Positions 1-8,797 of a stretch of 64,000 nt of DNA are shown here, in pieces. Location: positions 496,001-560,000 of the forward strand of contig JADKBV010000011.1 in the NCBI GenBank assembly GCA_016714895.1, given 5' to 3'. The stretch is from Saprospiraceae bacterium (GTDB lineage Bacteria > Bacteroidota > Bacteroidia > Chitinophagales > Saprospiraceae). Each line of letters opens with the position of its first letter. Position 1 is the stretch's first letter. A model generated the notes under the pieces. The model did not search any database and was not told the origin of the DNA. It was given only the letters and a program-made list of their open reading frames with translations. Position numbers and translations under genes: made by a program.

Positions 1-1559
1 CCGATTATGGCAGCATGCAGGATTTTGAAGCCTTGCTCGAAGCGTGTCATGCCCGAGGCATAAAAGTGATTATCGACCATGTGATGAATCATTCTTCGTC
101 ACAACATCCCTGGTTTCAACAATCGATAGCCAATCAAAATTACAAGCGCGACTGGTATGTTTGGAGCAATACAAATCCTGGTTTTATTGGGCCCTGGGGA
201 CAAAATGTTTGGCATAGCAACAGCAGTGGGTTTTATTATGGTTTATTTTGGGGAGGAATGCCCGACTTAAACTACCAAAATCAGGCACTCAAAAACGAAA
301 TGATAACTGCCTCAGAATTTTGGCTCGACAAAGGTGTAGACGGTTTCCGTCTTGATGCCATTAAATATTTGATAGAAGACGGAACACAACTCGAAAATAC
401 GCCCGAAACTTTTAGCTTGCTTGAAACATTTAACCAAAGGTTTAAAACTGCCAACGATGAGTTTTTTACCATTGGCGAAGTATGGTCGGCCACTTCATCC
501 GTTATTCCTTATGTAACGGGTAACAAACTGGATGCTTGTTTTGATTTTGACCTTGCCGATCGAATTTTGAATGGCGTGAATACCCGAAATGCGTCTCCCA
601 TCAAAAGTCAAATCGAAACCTTAGTGGCCGCTTATCCCGGTCAGCGATACGGAACATTCCTCACAAATCACGACATCAATCGGGTCATGGATTTTTTCCA
701 AAATGATGTTGAAAAAATGAAATCGGCAGCTGCCATTTATCTGACTTTACCGGGCATTCCATTTATTTATTATGGCGAAGAAATCGGCATGAGAGGTTCG
801 GGCATAGACGAAGAGAAACGCAAACCCATGCAATGGAACACGAGTGCCAATGCGGGTTTTTCTACAGCAAACCCTTGGCGTAATGTAGGTTCGAATTATG
901 TAACCAACAATGTGAGTACACAATCGGCACAGCCTAATTCGCTGTTGAATCATTACAAACGTTTGATCAAACTTCGAAACGAAAATCCGGCATTAAAACG
1001 TGGAAAATATGTAAACGTAATTTCCTCATCCAATCAATGTTTGACGTATGCCCGCAGTTATGGTCAACAAGTGATTGTTATGGTTCACAATTTAGGAACG
1101 ACGCCCAACACGCCAACTTTGGGTTTAACATTGAGTTCATTACCTGCAGGAACGTACTTTGTAAACGATTTGTATAGTCAAATCAACGTGGGGCAAATCA
1201 CGATTAATAGTGAAGGTGGTTTTGAAAATTGGCAGGCTTCAAATCCCATTCCGGCTGGAAAAACATGGGTATTATCATTTGATGAACAAACACTTTCTAT
1301 TGATTCGAACGAAACATTTGCAGCATTGCCTTATTTATATCCTAATCCGACGAACGGATTATTAAACATTTCCGGGCTGAATCTTTCATCCAACAAGGCA
1401 ATACAAATTGAAATAATTGATGCACTAGGCCGCAAACATTTAATGGGACAATTAAACGATGAAAAAACAATCGATGTTTTTTTCTTAAACTCCGGTTTAT
1501 ACCGGGTTCGGTTAACTTCAGAAAATAATTCCATTGTAATGCCATTTTTGAAAAACTAG
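1..1559 (+). CDS. GH13 alpha-amylase-family glycosidase with T9SS sorting domain (5' truncated)
   Basis: This is the C-terminal part of a secreted alpha-glucan-acting glycoside hydrolase; the frame is open from base 3, so the true start lies before the window. Counting from the first internal Met (base 15), GH13 region I is DHVMNH (21-26), the nucleophile is D114 in GFRLDA, the acid/base is E155 in GEVW, and the transition-state Asp is D220 in FLTNHD, so the catalytic triad is complete. A beta-sandwich domain follows. The last ~80 residues (YPNPTNG onward, ending in LYRVRLTSEN...) match a T9SS type A sorting domain, so the product should cross the outer membrane. The alpha-amylase versus oligo-1,6-glucosidase or sucrase-like subfamily cannot be fixed without the N-terminus. 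No downstream partner gene is seen. Confidence 0.9.
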   Translation, partial: DYGSMQDFEALLEACHARGIKVIIDHVMNHSSSQHPWFQQSIANQNYKRDWYVWSNTNPGFIGPWGQNVWHSNSSGFYYGLFWGGMPDLNYQNQALKNEMITASEFWLDKGVDGFRLDAIKYLIEDGTQLENTPETFSLLETFNQRFKTANDEFFTIGEVWSATSSVIPYVTGNKLDACFDFDLADRILNGVNTRNASPIKSQIETLVAAYPGQRYGTFLTNHDINRVMDFFQNDVEKMKSAAAIYLTLPGIPFIYYGEEIGMRGSGIDEEKRKPMQWNTSANAGFSTANPWRNVGSNYVTNNVSTQSAQPNSLLNHYKRLIKLRNENPALKRGKYVNVISSSNQCLTYARSYGQQVIVMVHNLGTTPNTPTLGLTLSSLPAGTYFVNDLYSQINVGQITINSEGGFENWQASNPIPAGKTWVLSFDEQTLSIDSNETFAALPYLYPNPTNGLLNISGLNLSSNKAIQIEIIDALGRKHLMGQLNDEKTIDVFFLNSGLYRVRLTSENNSIVMPFLKN

Positions 1560-2154
1560 TCGGTGGAAATTTGGATTTACCCGAAGACTAAATTGACCTA
1601 TAAAAAGGCTATCAGGAATTACCAAAGTTTACGGGATAACTTTGAAGCAGTGGACAAAAAGTCCGGGATTAGAATATAACATATTGATTAATAATTAAAG
1701 TAAACCAAATACTACAGCTGACAGCACTAACCAAGTTTGTTATTACCTTTCCTCTTTAACTTTGCATTTCATTAAGTTATGCCATCAAAATATTTCAGTT
1801 TTTGACATCTTTGCTCCGTACGACTAATCCCGGCTCAAAACCAGTGATAGTGTTGACAAATCGGTTTTTTCAATGCTGCGCATTGGTGGTTTTTACCCAT
1901 TTTGTCACGCCACAAGCCGTTGTTTGTGGTTTCTTCATTACAGCGTGAAATCGTTCACTCTGTTCCCTTCTTTCAGTCGGGACCATTCAGTCATTCTCAA
2001 GAAAGAAGGGTGACGCACAAGGTTTAAACTTTGGAGCTTAATGCTTGTGATTTTCTGGTTTTTAAGGTTTCAACCTTAATATTATCGTCCCATCGTGCGC
2101 CGCATCGATACAAATCGACAAATCAAACAAATTTAACAAATCAAACAACCATAG
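1560..2154. other. Intergenic stretch, no gene seen
   Basis: I see no coding potential on either strand. The last ~60 bases (about 2094-2150) carry a GTGCGCCGCATCGAT motif followed by short AACAAATC-like runs. The same composite motif recurs in degraded form near 3255-3320, 4381-4440, 55395-55460 and 55630-55750, so it belongs to the interspersed repeat family described for this window. Confidence 0.5.
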
Positions 2155-2412
2155 TGACTGACCGTTGCGCAGCAATTTTGAGCCCAACAGTAAGGGCTCA
2201 AAATAGGGAAGGAACCGCGAACCACGGCTCGCGGGTGGAGAATTATAAAAGTTACTGTAGATTACGCACAGGGTCTGGATTTTGTCCGTTAATACTTGTG
2301 ATTTTCTGGTTATCTTATCAAGGGGCGTTAGCCCTGTTATCTTAATAGAACAATCAAAAAACGATAATTTGAGGGGCGTTAGCCCTGAGTTCTTAGAATG
2401 AAGCAGGCTTTA
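2155..2412. repeat. Multi-hairpin interspersed repeat, copy A
   Basis: This is a ~258-bp non-coding repeat built from hairpins. A perfect 10-bp stem TTTTGAGCCC/GGGCTCAAAA (2176-2185 with 2194-2203) has an 8-nt loop. A 6-bp stem CCGCGA/TCGCGG lies at 2215-2220 with 2229-2234. Two GGGC-GTTA-GCCC hairpins lie near 2321-2335 and 2373-2387. A small TTGC...GCAA stem precedes them at about 2165-2175. Copies with the same order occur at ~3064, ~3458 and ~4008. The dense stems suggest a REP- or MITE-like mobile unit, or a structured transcript. Confidence 0.8.
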
Positions 2413-2426
2413 AGGGCAAAAAGAAA

Positions 2427-2741
2427 TTACAGAGAATCAGTTTTTTTATCTATCCTTTGATTTGGCTTTTGTCTGAAATCCCATACAGACATAATATATA
2501 TTGTTGATGTAGTTATTTTGTATATGATTCCATAATTTTCAAAAGGCAGAATATGCACATGCTGAAGATCAGTTTTTCTCCCTATAGCAGGAAATAATGA
2601 TATGATATTTACCCTCTTTTCTACCTCCTGATAAAGCCACAAAGAATATGTTTCAGACTGGTTTCTTTGAATATAAAATGCCAGTATATTTTCTAATTCC
2701 GAAATAGCAGTTTGAGACCAGATTATCTTTTTTCGAACCAT
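2427..2741 (-). CDS. RelE/ParE-superfamily toxin
   Basis: This 104-aa protein has the size and plan of ParE-like type II toxins: an N-terminal helical hairpin beginning KIIWSQTAISELENILAF, then a strand-rich half with LPFENYGIIYKI and a terminal VWDFRQKP. Known family members inhibit gyrase (ParE) or cleave mRNA on the ribosome (RelE); the sequence does not show which. The gene overlaps the upstream antitoxin-like gene by 19 nt on the same strand, as in most such operons. It is flanked on both sides by hairpin repeats. Confidence is good for the superfamily and low for the biochemical target. Confidence 0.75.
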   Translation of the reverse strand: MVRKKIIWSQTAISELENILAFYIQRNQSETYSLWLYQEVEKRVNIISLFPAIGRKTDLQHVHILPFENYGIIYKITTSTIYIMSVWDFRQKPNQRIDKKTDSL

Positions 2742-2962
2742 TGTTTAAAATGATAAGTGCTTTCTGCCTCTGAAAATACATTTCCATTTTTAATGTCTTT
2801 TTCAGCCGATGTAACTGAAGATTTCATATCTTCTGTTAGTGTGTAGACTTGATTTTTATTGCTTAAATGATCAATCATTTCTTCAATTTCAATCAACAAA
2901 TTTTCATCTTTCATGGATTTTATTTTTCCAATAACTCTGGATCTCACGGGAACGGAAGGCAT
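2723..2962 (-). CDS. Putative antitoxin of the ParE/RelE-like module
   Basis: This small 79-aa protein is encoded directly upstream of, and overlapping, the toxin gene. I chose the ATG at 2962, which gives MPSVPVRSRVIGKIKS; an upstream in-frame ATG at 3001 would lie on the far side of a good -7 promoter box (2977-2984). A central acidic helical part (DENLLIEIEEMIDHL) and a C-terminal tail rich in E, F and W fit an antitoxin that wraps its toxin, but no DNA-binding fold is clearly visible. The function is inferred from position and size. Confidence 0.6.
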   Translation of the reverse strand: MPSVPVRSRVIGKIKSMKDENLLIEIEEMIDHLSNKNQVYTLTEDMKSSVTSAEKDIKNGNVFSEAESTYHFKQWFEKR

Positions 2963-2976
2963 GGTAAAATTTTTAG

Positions 2977-2984
2977 CAAATATA
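2977..2984 (-). promoter_or_regulatory. -7 promoter box of the toxin-antitoxin operon
   Basis: Read on the minus strand the box is TATATTTG, an exact match to the Bacteroidota -7 consensus TAnnTTTG. It lies 14 bases before the chosen antitoxin start, giving a very short leader. No convincing -33 TTTG is seen. Confidence 0.5.
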
Positions 2985-3063
2985 AAGTTTTTTTGAATCA
3001 TTTATGAGTAAATATATGAATTTACTATAAAATTTTGAATTTGGTTTATATACAAATTAGCAA

Positions 3064-3420
3064 TAAATGTCTTTTACCCGCCATTTTGAGTCCACCCACA
3101 AGGACTCATAATAGGGAAGGAACCGCGAACTAAGGCTCGCGGGTGAAAAATTAAAAAACTGGTTTTGTAAACTGCTTTTTCAAAATCCGTGGTGTTTGTG
3201 TAATCAATATAATCCGTGATTCTGACGATGATGGGAGGTGTGGTACACCCTCATGCGCTGCATCGACCCAACTTATCAAATAATCACTTCATCAACTCAT
3301 CAACTCCTCAAATCGTCCTCTAAAAAAGGGGCGTTAGCCCTGACATCTTAATAGAATAATCCAAAAACGACAATTTGAGGGTCGTTAGCCCTGATGTCTT
3401 AGAATATGGTCCAATTATTT
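3064..3420. repeat. Multi-hairpin interspersed repeat, copy B (diverged)
   Basis: This copy has the same element order as copy A but is more diverged. Hairpin 1 is TGAGTCC/GGACTCA (3087-3093 with 3102-3108), while the other copies have TGAGCCC/GGGCTCA: both sides of one base pair have changed together. Hairpin 2, CCGCGA/TCGCGG, is kept at 3123-3128 with 3137-3142. Bases ~3160-3320 hold unrelated spacer and the GCGCTGCATCGA/AACTCATC-type motif. Two GGGC...GCCC hairpins follow near 3327 and 3379. Confidence 0.75.
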
Positions 3421-3457
3421 TCGTTCATTTTCTCTGTTTTACCCCAACCCTGAATGG

Positions 3458-3715
3458 GTGACTGACCGTTGCGCAGCAATTTTGAGCCCAACGGAAAGGG
3501 CTCAAAATAGGGAAGGAACCGCGAACTACGGCTCGCGGGTGGAGAATTATAAATGTTACTGTAGATCGCGCACAGGGTTTATCTTTTGTGCGTAAATGCT
3601 TGTGATTTTCTGGTTATCTTAACAAGGGGCGTTAGCCCTGTTATCTTAGTAGAAAAATCAAAAAAACGACAATTTGAGGGGCGTAGCCCTGATGTCTTAG
3701 AATGGAGAAGGCTTT
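3458..3715. repeat. Multi-hairpin interspersed repeat, copy C
   Basis: This copy is nearly identical to copy A. Hairpin 1 lies at 3480-3489 with 3498-3507 (perfect 10 bp, 8-nt loop), hairpin 2 at about 3519-3538, and paired GGGC...GCCC hairpins near 3626 and 3678. It is preceded by a ~50-base segment (3411-3460) containing ACCCCAACCCTGAA that recurs at 4204-4256 beside copy D. Confidence 0.8.
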
Positions 3716-3870
3716 AGGTGTTAGATATTAGGTATTAGGCTGTTTTGTCGTAACTTCCGGGGTATGTGCAATAAAATAGGTGTTAGGTTTTTGGGAATGT
3801 TTAGGGTTAAGAGTTAAGGGTTTAGGCGTGTTTGTCGTAACTTCCGGAGTTATGGGAAATAAAAATGGTT
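3716..3870. repeat. Short direct repeats (TTAGG-rich, TCGTAACTTCCGG)
   Basis: A segment of about 35 bases containing GTCGTAACTTCCGG occurs at ~3743 and again at ~3830, separated by degenerate TTAGG-rich sequence. Similar TTAGGTATTAGG text follows the lpxK gene near 24,300, and a GTGTTAGATACTG version is near 55,570. No coding sense is seen. Confidence 0.5.
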
Positions 3871-4007
3871 TTTATCAATGCTTCGCATTGTCCTGTTCTG
3901 GCCCCTCTAAATCTCCCCGGAGGGGGAGACTTTGGAGTTCACGACAACCAAAGGAAGTTATTACTAGCTGAGATTGGTCGACAAACCGAAGTTCCCCTCC
4001 TTCGGAG

Positions 4008-4440
4008 GTGACTGACCGTTGCGAAGCAATTTTGAGCCCACCCACAAGGGCTCAAAATAGGGAAGGAACCGCGAACTACGGCTCGCGAGTGGAGAATTAT
4101 AAATGTTACTGTAGATCGCGCACAGGGTTTATCTTTTGTGCGTAAATGCTTGTGATTTTCTGGTTATCTTAACAAGGGGCGTTAGCCCTGATGTCTTAAA
4201 ATATTGTCCAATTATTTTCGTTCATTTTCTCTGTTTTACCCCAACCCTGAAAGGGAGCCAGAGAAAATGGATTACCGTAATGGAATTTCAGTAATTTTGG
4301 CAATCCGAGGCCATCATCGTCAAGAGCTCCTTTTAGGGTCGGGGTAAAACCCGGGCGATGATGGCCGCAAAGGTCAACCCATCGCGCGCCGCCCCGATGC
4401 AGTTTCCACAAATATAACAATTATAACAAATCCTACAACA
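4008..4440. repeat. Multi-hairpin interspersed repeat, copy D with tail
   Basis: Hairpin 1 (4030-4039 with 4048-4057) has the stem of copies A and C but the ACCCACAA loop of copy B, so the copies are mosaic. Hairpin 2 is weakened by one base (TCGCGA in place of TCGCGG). One GGGC...GCCC hairpin lies near 4175. The tail to 4440 holds the ACCCCAACCCTGAA segment and a CGCGCGCCGCCCCGATGC motif with ACAAATATAAC-like runs. A 74-codon minus-strand frame through the tail is a by-product of the repeat. Confidence 0.7.
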
Positions 4441-4442
4441 AA

Positions 4443-4476
4443 AAAAAAGGCCCCCGACTTACCATCAGGGCCCTTA
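4443..4476 (-). terminator. Intrinsic terminator after the DUF6261 gene
   Basis: On the minus strand an imperfect stem AAGGGCCC...GGGGGCCTT is followed by a run of nine T. It sits just downstream of the stop at 4509 and fits a rho-independent terminator. Confidence 0.65.
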
Positions 4477-4508
4477 ATAATGAAAGCTCTAAAACTACTA
4501 TGTTCTTC

Positions 4509-5307
4509 TTATTCTTCCGAGTCTTTTACGACGGCAGTAGTGGCAGTATTGTTTTCTGCGACGGTAGTTGCAGCAGGAACCAATTCTGGTTTGGATTTTC
4601 TCGCTGCTTTTCTGATAGCTACAGGAAAGAAGTACTTTTCTATCAGTTTTGCTGATTTTTGATTGATTTCTTCATACATAGTCGTGTCGTCGGAAACATT
4701 ATAAAAAGATTCCGTCATCTTCTGAAGTTTGTCGAAAGCCATCACAACATTTTCTTTTTTGACCGACACATTCATTTTCCTGGAGTTGGTTTGCGCATTT
4801 TCAAAATAATGTTCCTCAAACTCTTTGTTCCACTTTGCCAAATCTTCCTTTTCGTTTCGCAAAAAGACAACTTTGCAGGCTTCGGCAAGTTTTGGATCGG
4901 TAGTCCATTCTTCCAGAATCTTATTAATTGCGGTGGTTTTGTCCTTGTAAGAACCTCCTTCCATTTTGTTTTTGTGTTGGTCAAAATGGGAAGAAAGCAT
5001 GGTGGCTTGTTCCACAAGAGTTGTGTCAGAACTTTTTTCAAGAGACTTAAAAAGGTTTTTTATAGAACGAAATACCCGGATTCTTTGAGCGTTCAAAAAC
5101 CGAACTTTACCGGTCGATGCTTTTCCTTTACCATTGACTGAAACTTCTTTCAGTTCGATACTTGCGGTAAAAAGCGCCTCCAGACATTCAACAATCTTAG
5201 GTGGCAGGGAGCCAAACGTTCTAAAAATCCGGCTCAAGTCATTGGTAAGTGATACCAATTCCAGGTGTGGAGAGTTCTCTCAGTTTTGTAATAGATAACT
5301 TAATCAT
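4509..5307 (-). CDS. DUF6261-like hypothetical protein, frameshifted near the N-terminus
   Basis: The intact frame from 5258 begins only with TTG and lacks the family's usual start. Upstream in another frame, an ATG at 5307 encodes MIKLSITKLRELSTP, after which one surplus base in GGAATTGG (about 5262) throws it out of frame. Removing one G gives a continuous reading ...STPELVSLTNDLSR and a 265-aa protein; the 799-nt span is one base over a multiple of three. The protein is soluble, helical and Lys/Glu-rich, with an Ala/Thr/Val tail. No enzymatic motif or signal peptide is seen. DUF6261 assignment is by resemblance and its function is unknown. The surplus base may be a sequencing error. Confidence 0.65.
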
Positions 5308-5857
5308 GATAATAATGATTTTAATTGTTAAAAAATAAAAATTTTCACATAAATCCAAAGAAGTCGTCTGAGATAGTTTGATACAGGGTTCTGAGGGTTA
5401 AGGGTAAATTATTCCCAAAAACCGTGTAAGTAATATCAATATTTTGTTGTGGAGGAGTGCAGATAAAAACAGAAGCAATACAGCATATTGGCTTGTCAAT
5501 AAACAGATCCGATAAGGCGGCATCTTTTGAATTTGTGTTGTGCTTACTGATGGATCATCCGAAAACCATTCCGGTCGAGACCGGCAACAAAAAAACAGAC
5601 TTGTAATAAAGAAACGAATAGCTATTATCTCAGTAAAATTCCTTTGAATTTTTTTCAGTAATCAAATTAAAAAGGGTTGTTTTTTTCGGTCAACCATCTT
5701 TTGTGAATGATTACTGCGACAAAGGTAAAGTGGAAAATAATATCCGTCAAGAGTTTGTAATGACTTTAAGAAAAATTTAACTTTGAGTATAATAAATGCC
5801 CATGTTTTTTTATTTTTTAATAACCGACAACATGATTTGTGTCCACATGCACGTGTT
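5308..5857. other. AT-rich intergenic stretch, no gene seen
   Basis: This holds the upstream region of the DUF6261 gene and about 500 further bases without credible coding frames or strong hairpins. It ends at the left edge of the 42-bp tandem array. Confidence 0.4.
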
Positions 5858-6591
5858 CATGTCTTCAAATCAAATGAAATTAATCAACAGGTACGTACTT
5901 GTATGTCCAACTGAAATGAAATGAACCATGGAACACGTACTTATGTGTCGAAATGAAATGAAATGGATCAATGAACACGTACTTATGTGTCGAAATGAAA
6001 TGAAATGGATCAATGAACACGTACTTATGTGTCGAAATGAAATGAAATGAACCATGGAACATGTACCTAAGTGTCGAAATGAAATGAAATGGATCAATGA
6101 ACATGTACTTATATGTCCAACTGAAATGAAATGGATTAATGAACACGTACTTAAGTGTCCAACTGAAATGAAATGGATCAATGAACATGTACCTAAGTGT
6201 CCAACTGAAACGAAAAGTTAACTTCGGTACGTACTTAAGTGTCCAACTGAAATGAAAAGTTAACTTCGGTACGCACTTAAGTGTCCAACTGAAATGAAAA
6301 GTTAACTTCGGTACGCTCTTAAGTGTCCAACTGAAATCAAAAGTTAACTTTGGTAGGCACTTTTGTGTCCAACTGAAATGAAATGAATCCTAAAGCACTC
6401 ACCTTTGTCTTCAACTGAAATGAAATGAATCATTGGACATGCACTTTTTTCGCCAACTGAAACGAAATGAATCCTTGGACACGCACTTTTATTTTCAACT
6501 GAAATGAAATGAATCATGGGACACGCACTTTTATTTACAACTGAAATGAAAAGTTAAACTTAGGTTCGTACATATGTCTTCAAATCAAATG
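5858..6591. repeat. 42-bp tandem repeat array (~17 units)
   Basis: Units share the core GTACTTAAGTGTCCAACTGA followed by AATGAAATGGATCAATGAAC or a variant ending AAAAGTTAACTTCG. Period counting gives 42 bases. Early units carry GTGTCGAAATGAAATG, middle units TCCAACTGAAATG with GGATCAATG, and later units AAGTTAACTTCGG, so variants are blocked along the array. The same 16-base sequence, GTCTTCAAATCAAATG, flanks both ends (about 5861 and 6576). Because 42 is a multiple of three the minus strand shows open 14-residue repeats, but it has no start context and I do not call it a gene. Confidence 0.85.
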
Positions 6592-6695
6592 TCGTGAATG
6601 TTTGAATATCTGTTCTTTTTTGACTTCCTCAAGAAAAAGATTGTTTTGATATCTCCTTTCCCTATCTTTTTCTGAAATTTTTTTCCTAACTTCTC

Positions 6696-6870
6696 CCACC
6701 ATTCAAAAATCTTTTTTAGTTTTGTAACATCATAAGGTAGCGATATGGATACAAACACTCTTTTTGAACAAAAAAGATTCTTAATGGAAAGGAAGATAAG
6801 CCGGGTCTTTCAAAGTTTGGAAAACCGGACGGGTGGGAGAAGTTTGTAGGCGAAATGAACCGATAGCTTA
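6696..6870 (+). repeat. Promoter-bearing interspersed repeat, copy 1
   Basis: This unit recurs at 7463-7570 and 10452-10640. Shared blocks are CCACCATTCAAAAATC, a TAGTTTTG box (6717-6724, exact TAnnTTTG), AACATCATAAGGTAGC and ATGGATACAAACACTC. It ends before a small secreted-protein gene and may supply its promoter. It contains a 34-codon frame (6745-6849). Confidence 0.65.
6745..6849 (+). CDS. Possible 34-aa leader ORF inside promoter-bearing repeat
   Basis: The frame starts ATGGATACAAACACTC and begins MDTNTLFEQKRFLMERK, ending TAG at 6847-6849. Copy 3 of the repeat has the same ATG and first ten codons, then a TAG; copy 2 lacks the start. It sits just after a TAnnTTTG box, in the position of a leader peptide, but conservation of the frame is poor. 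It could equally be chance within repeated DNA. Confidence 0.25.
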   Translation: MDTNTLFEQKRFLMERKISRVFQSLENRTGGRSL

Positions 6871-6890
6871 CTTCAAAAAAAATAATAAAA

Positions 6891-7406
6891 ATGAAAAATT
6901 CTAATATATATAGAGCCTTTATGTGTATCGGGGTATTCTGGATTTTTACGGAAACGGTTTTTAGTCAAGATTCAGGAATTGATTCTAAATTATTATTTGA
7001 GCAATTAAAAGAAAGGGATAGTTTAATTTTTGAACTTGGATTTAATAATTGCGACACAATACAGTTCAGAAATTTATTGAGTGATGATTTTGAATTTTAT
7101 CATGACCAAAACGGTCTTCTGGAATCAAAAGAAATGTTTATCCGGAATATCCCTAACCTTTGCAAAATGAATTATAAACCAATCAGGGTGTTGGTTGATA
7201 GTAGCCTTGAGGTATTCCCTTTATTTTCAAACGGAAAGTTATATGGTGCAATTCAGACCGGTGTACATGAATTTTATGGTGAAGGAAATGATAAGCCGAG
7301 ATACTTGACAAGTACAGCAAGATTCACTCATGTATGGATAATTGAAGAAGATGATTGGAGATTGAAAAGAATACTGAGTTTTGATCATGTAATCCCGAAA
7401 GAATAA
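6891..7406 (+). CDS. Secreted NTF2-like (DUF4440-type) protein
   Basis: This 171-aa protein has an N-terminal signal peptide (hydrophobic FMCIGVFWIF, cleavage near VFSQ, residue ~26). The mature part follows the SnoaL/DUF4440 plan: a long helix (LFEQLKERDSLIFELGFNNCD), LLSDDFEFYHDQNGLLESKEMFI, and a terminal RFTHVWIIEEDDWRLKRILSFDH strand pair typical of NTF2-like sheets. Such domains bind small ligands or act as accessory folds; no substrate can be named. It is transcribed alone behind the promoter-bearing repeat. Confidence 0.7.
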   Translation: MKNSNIYRAFMCIGVFWIFTETVFSQDSGIDSKLLFEQLKERDSLIFELGFNNCDTIQFRNLLSDDFEFYHDQNGLLESKEMFIRNIPNLCKMNYKPIRVLVDSSLEVFPLFSNGKLYGAIQTGVHEFYGEGNDKPRYLTSTARFTHVWIIEEDDWRLKRILSFDHVIPKE

Positions 7407-7462
7407 AAAATAGACGAAAAGCTAACCATAATTAAAATGATCATTGCGAAGAAAAACAATCC

Positions 7463-7570
7463 TTTTTCTCAAAATTATTTCAAAATCCCTCCACCATTCA
7501 AAAATCTTTTTTAGTTTTGTTGTAAATAAGGTAGAAGGATAGAAAAAAACACTCTTTTTAAACAAAATGT
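7463..7570 (+). repeat. Promoter-bearing interspersed repeat, copy 2
   Basis: It shares TTTTTCTCAAAATTAT and CAAAATCCCTCCACC with copy 3 and the central CCATTCAAAAATC...TAGTTTTG (-7 box at 7512-7519) with both other copies, then diverges after AACACTCTTTTT. No convincing gene follows: a weak 75-codon frame (7583-7810) has no recognisable features. Confidence 0.6.
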
Positions 7571-7935
7571 TTTCTTTTGAAAATGAAGGAGTGGTTTAGG
7601 GCAGAGGTGTTTGTATTAGGGATATTTAATTTTTTGAATCGAAAGATATTTTATGGGACAAAAATTAAGAAAAGATTATTTATGCAACTTTTGTTCATTA
7701 GAGCATTTATCCCTCCTATTCTCTATGAGTATTATGCAGGTTTTAATAAGGAATTGTCCATAACGGCAGATGCTGACGGTACAGCACAGAAAAATTGCTT
7801 AAACATATGAAAGCGGTAAAAGATGATTCAATATCGGAATGGAGTGTTGCTTGATGTCACTCCTTAATAAAAATTTCAAGATAAATATGTACCAAATGGT
7901 TGAAACCAATTATCTTTAAATTTAATTATATTATT

Positions 7936-8737
7936 ATGGCAAATATTAAAATTAGTATATTATTTTTTGGAATTTTTTCTTTAAGTACTTTTGTCTTTTC
8001 ATGCACTAAAGAAAATAATGATTCAAAAGAAAAGATGGATAATTCCATGACAACAGAATCAAGATCATTTTGTCCCGATTATTTGGATGTAGCAGGTTGC
8101 GCTTCAACTACATCTGGAACAACTTTAGGTGGAACTTTGATTTATGAAGGATGCCAAATACCTTTTGTTTATTATATGGTAAAATGTGATTGGGGTGTTT
8201 ATTTTGAGCCTCCAGTCATTGATTGGAATTCTGTTTTTAGTACAATTTGGTTGAATGGAGGGGCAAATACGCCTTGTACTGATTTGGCAAACAAAATGTT
8301 AAGTTTAAGTATTCAAGGAAAAACAGGTGAATTTGAACGATTTACTTTTAGACATAAAAAAACAAATGTCATTATTTGCTCAAAGGAGATCTATTTTGTT
8401 TAATGCTCAAATAAATGAAAACTTCTACCCTTGTGATGGGGTAAATCCACCAACAACATATTCAGTGGTAACACAAGAGAGTAACTGTACAATGTTTTGT
8501 CAAAAAATAGTGCCTGGTACCGGTATATTTATTACAGAAATTGCTTGTGGTGTTGGGTGTTGTACACGTAAAACTCCTTTTTGTATAAATGGACCAAATG
8601 AAATTGTCTTTGGATCACCAATTTTTGAGAATACAGTGCCATGTAGTAACAATAGTACTATTTGGCCAATCAGTATAACTTGTCCTCAAGGATCATCACC
8701 TTTGGAAATTTGCAATCCAGCTTGTAGTAAATTATGA
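7936..8737 (+). CDS. Cys-rich lipoprotein, probably frameshifted near 8330-8400
   Basis: The ATG at 7936 gives MANIKISILFFGIFSLST with lipobox FVFSC, predicting a lipid-anchored protein; an upstream in-frame ATG (7900) would bury the signal. The first frame stops at 8403 after ...RHKKTNVIICSKE. A second open frame covering 8327-8737 carries on with NENFYPCDGV and a Cys-rich end (NCTMFCQK, ACGVGCCTRK, CSNNST, CNPACSK). The 802-nt span is one base over a multiple of three, so one surplus base would give one ~266-aa lipoprotein. Two genes overlapping by 77 nt is the less likely alternative. Many paired Cys suggest disulfides. The function is unknown. Confidence 0.55.
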
Positions 8738-8740
8738 TTT

Positions 8741-8785
8741 AATTTGTAGCTTAGAAATAAATTTTCTAAGCTACAAATTTTCATT
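8741..8785 (+). terminator. Perfect 17-bp stem terminator
   Basis: AATTTGTAGCTTAGAAA (8741-8757) pairs perfectly with 8763-8779 around a 5-nt loop and is followed by a T-rich tail. It closes the lipoprotein gene. Confidence 0.85.
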
Positions 8786-8797
8786 TAAATTATCTTT

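Noticed and set aside
4196..4420. 74-codon minus-strand frame with HHRPGFTPTLKG-like text
   Set aside because: It runs through an interspersed repeat tail and lacks gene features.
5870..6188. Open minus-strand frames of 14-residue repeats across the 42-bp array
   Set aside because: They are open only because 42 is a multiple of three and the unit lacks stops; there is no start context, signal or composition of a real protein.
5858..6591. CRISPR array
   Set aside because: Units abut without unique spacers and vary gradually, and no cas genes are present.
7583..7810. 75-codon frame after promoter-repeat copy 2
   Set aside because: Composition is irregular, there is no domain or signal, and it reads like debris; possible but not supportable.
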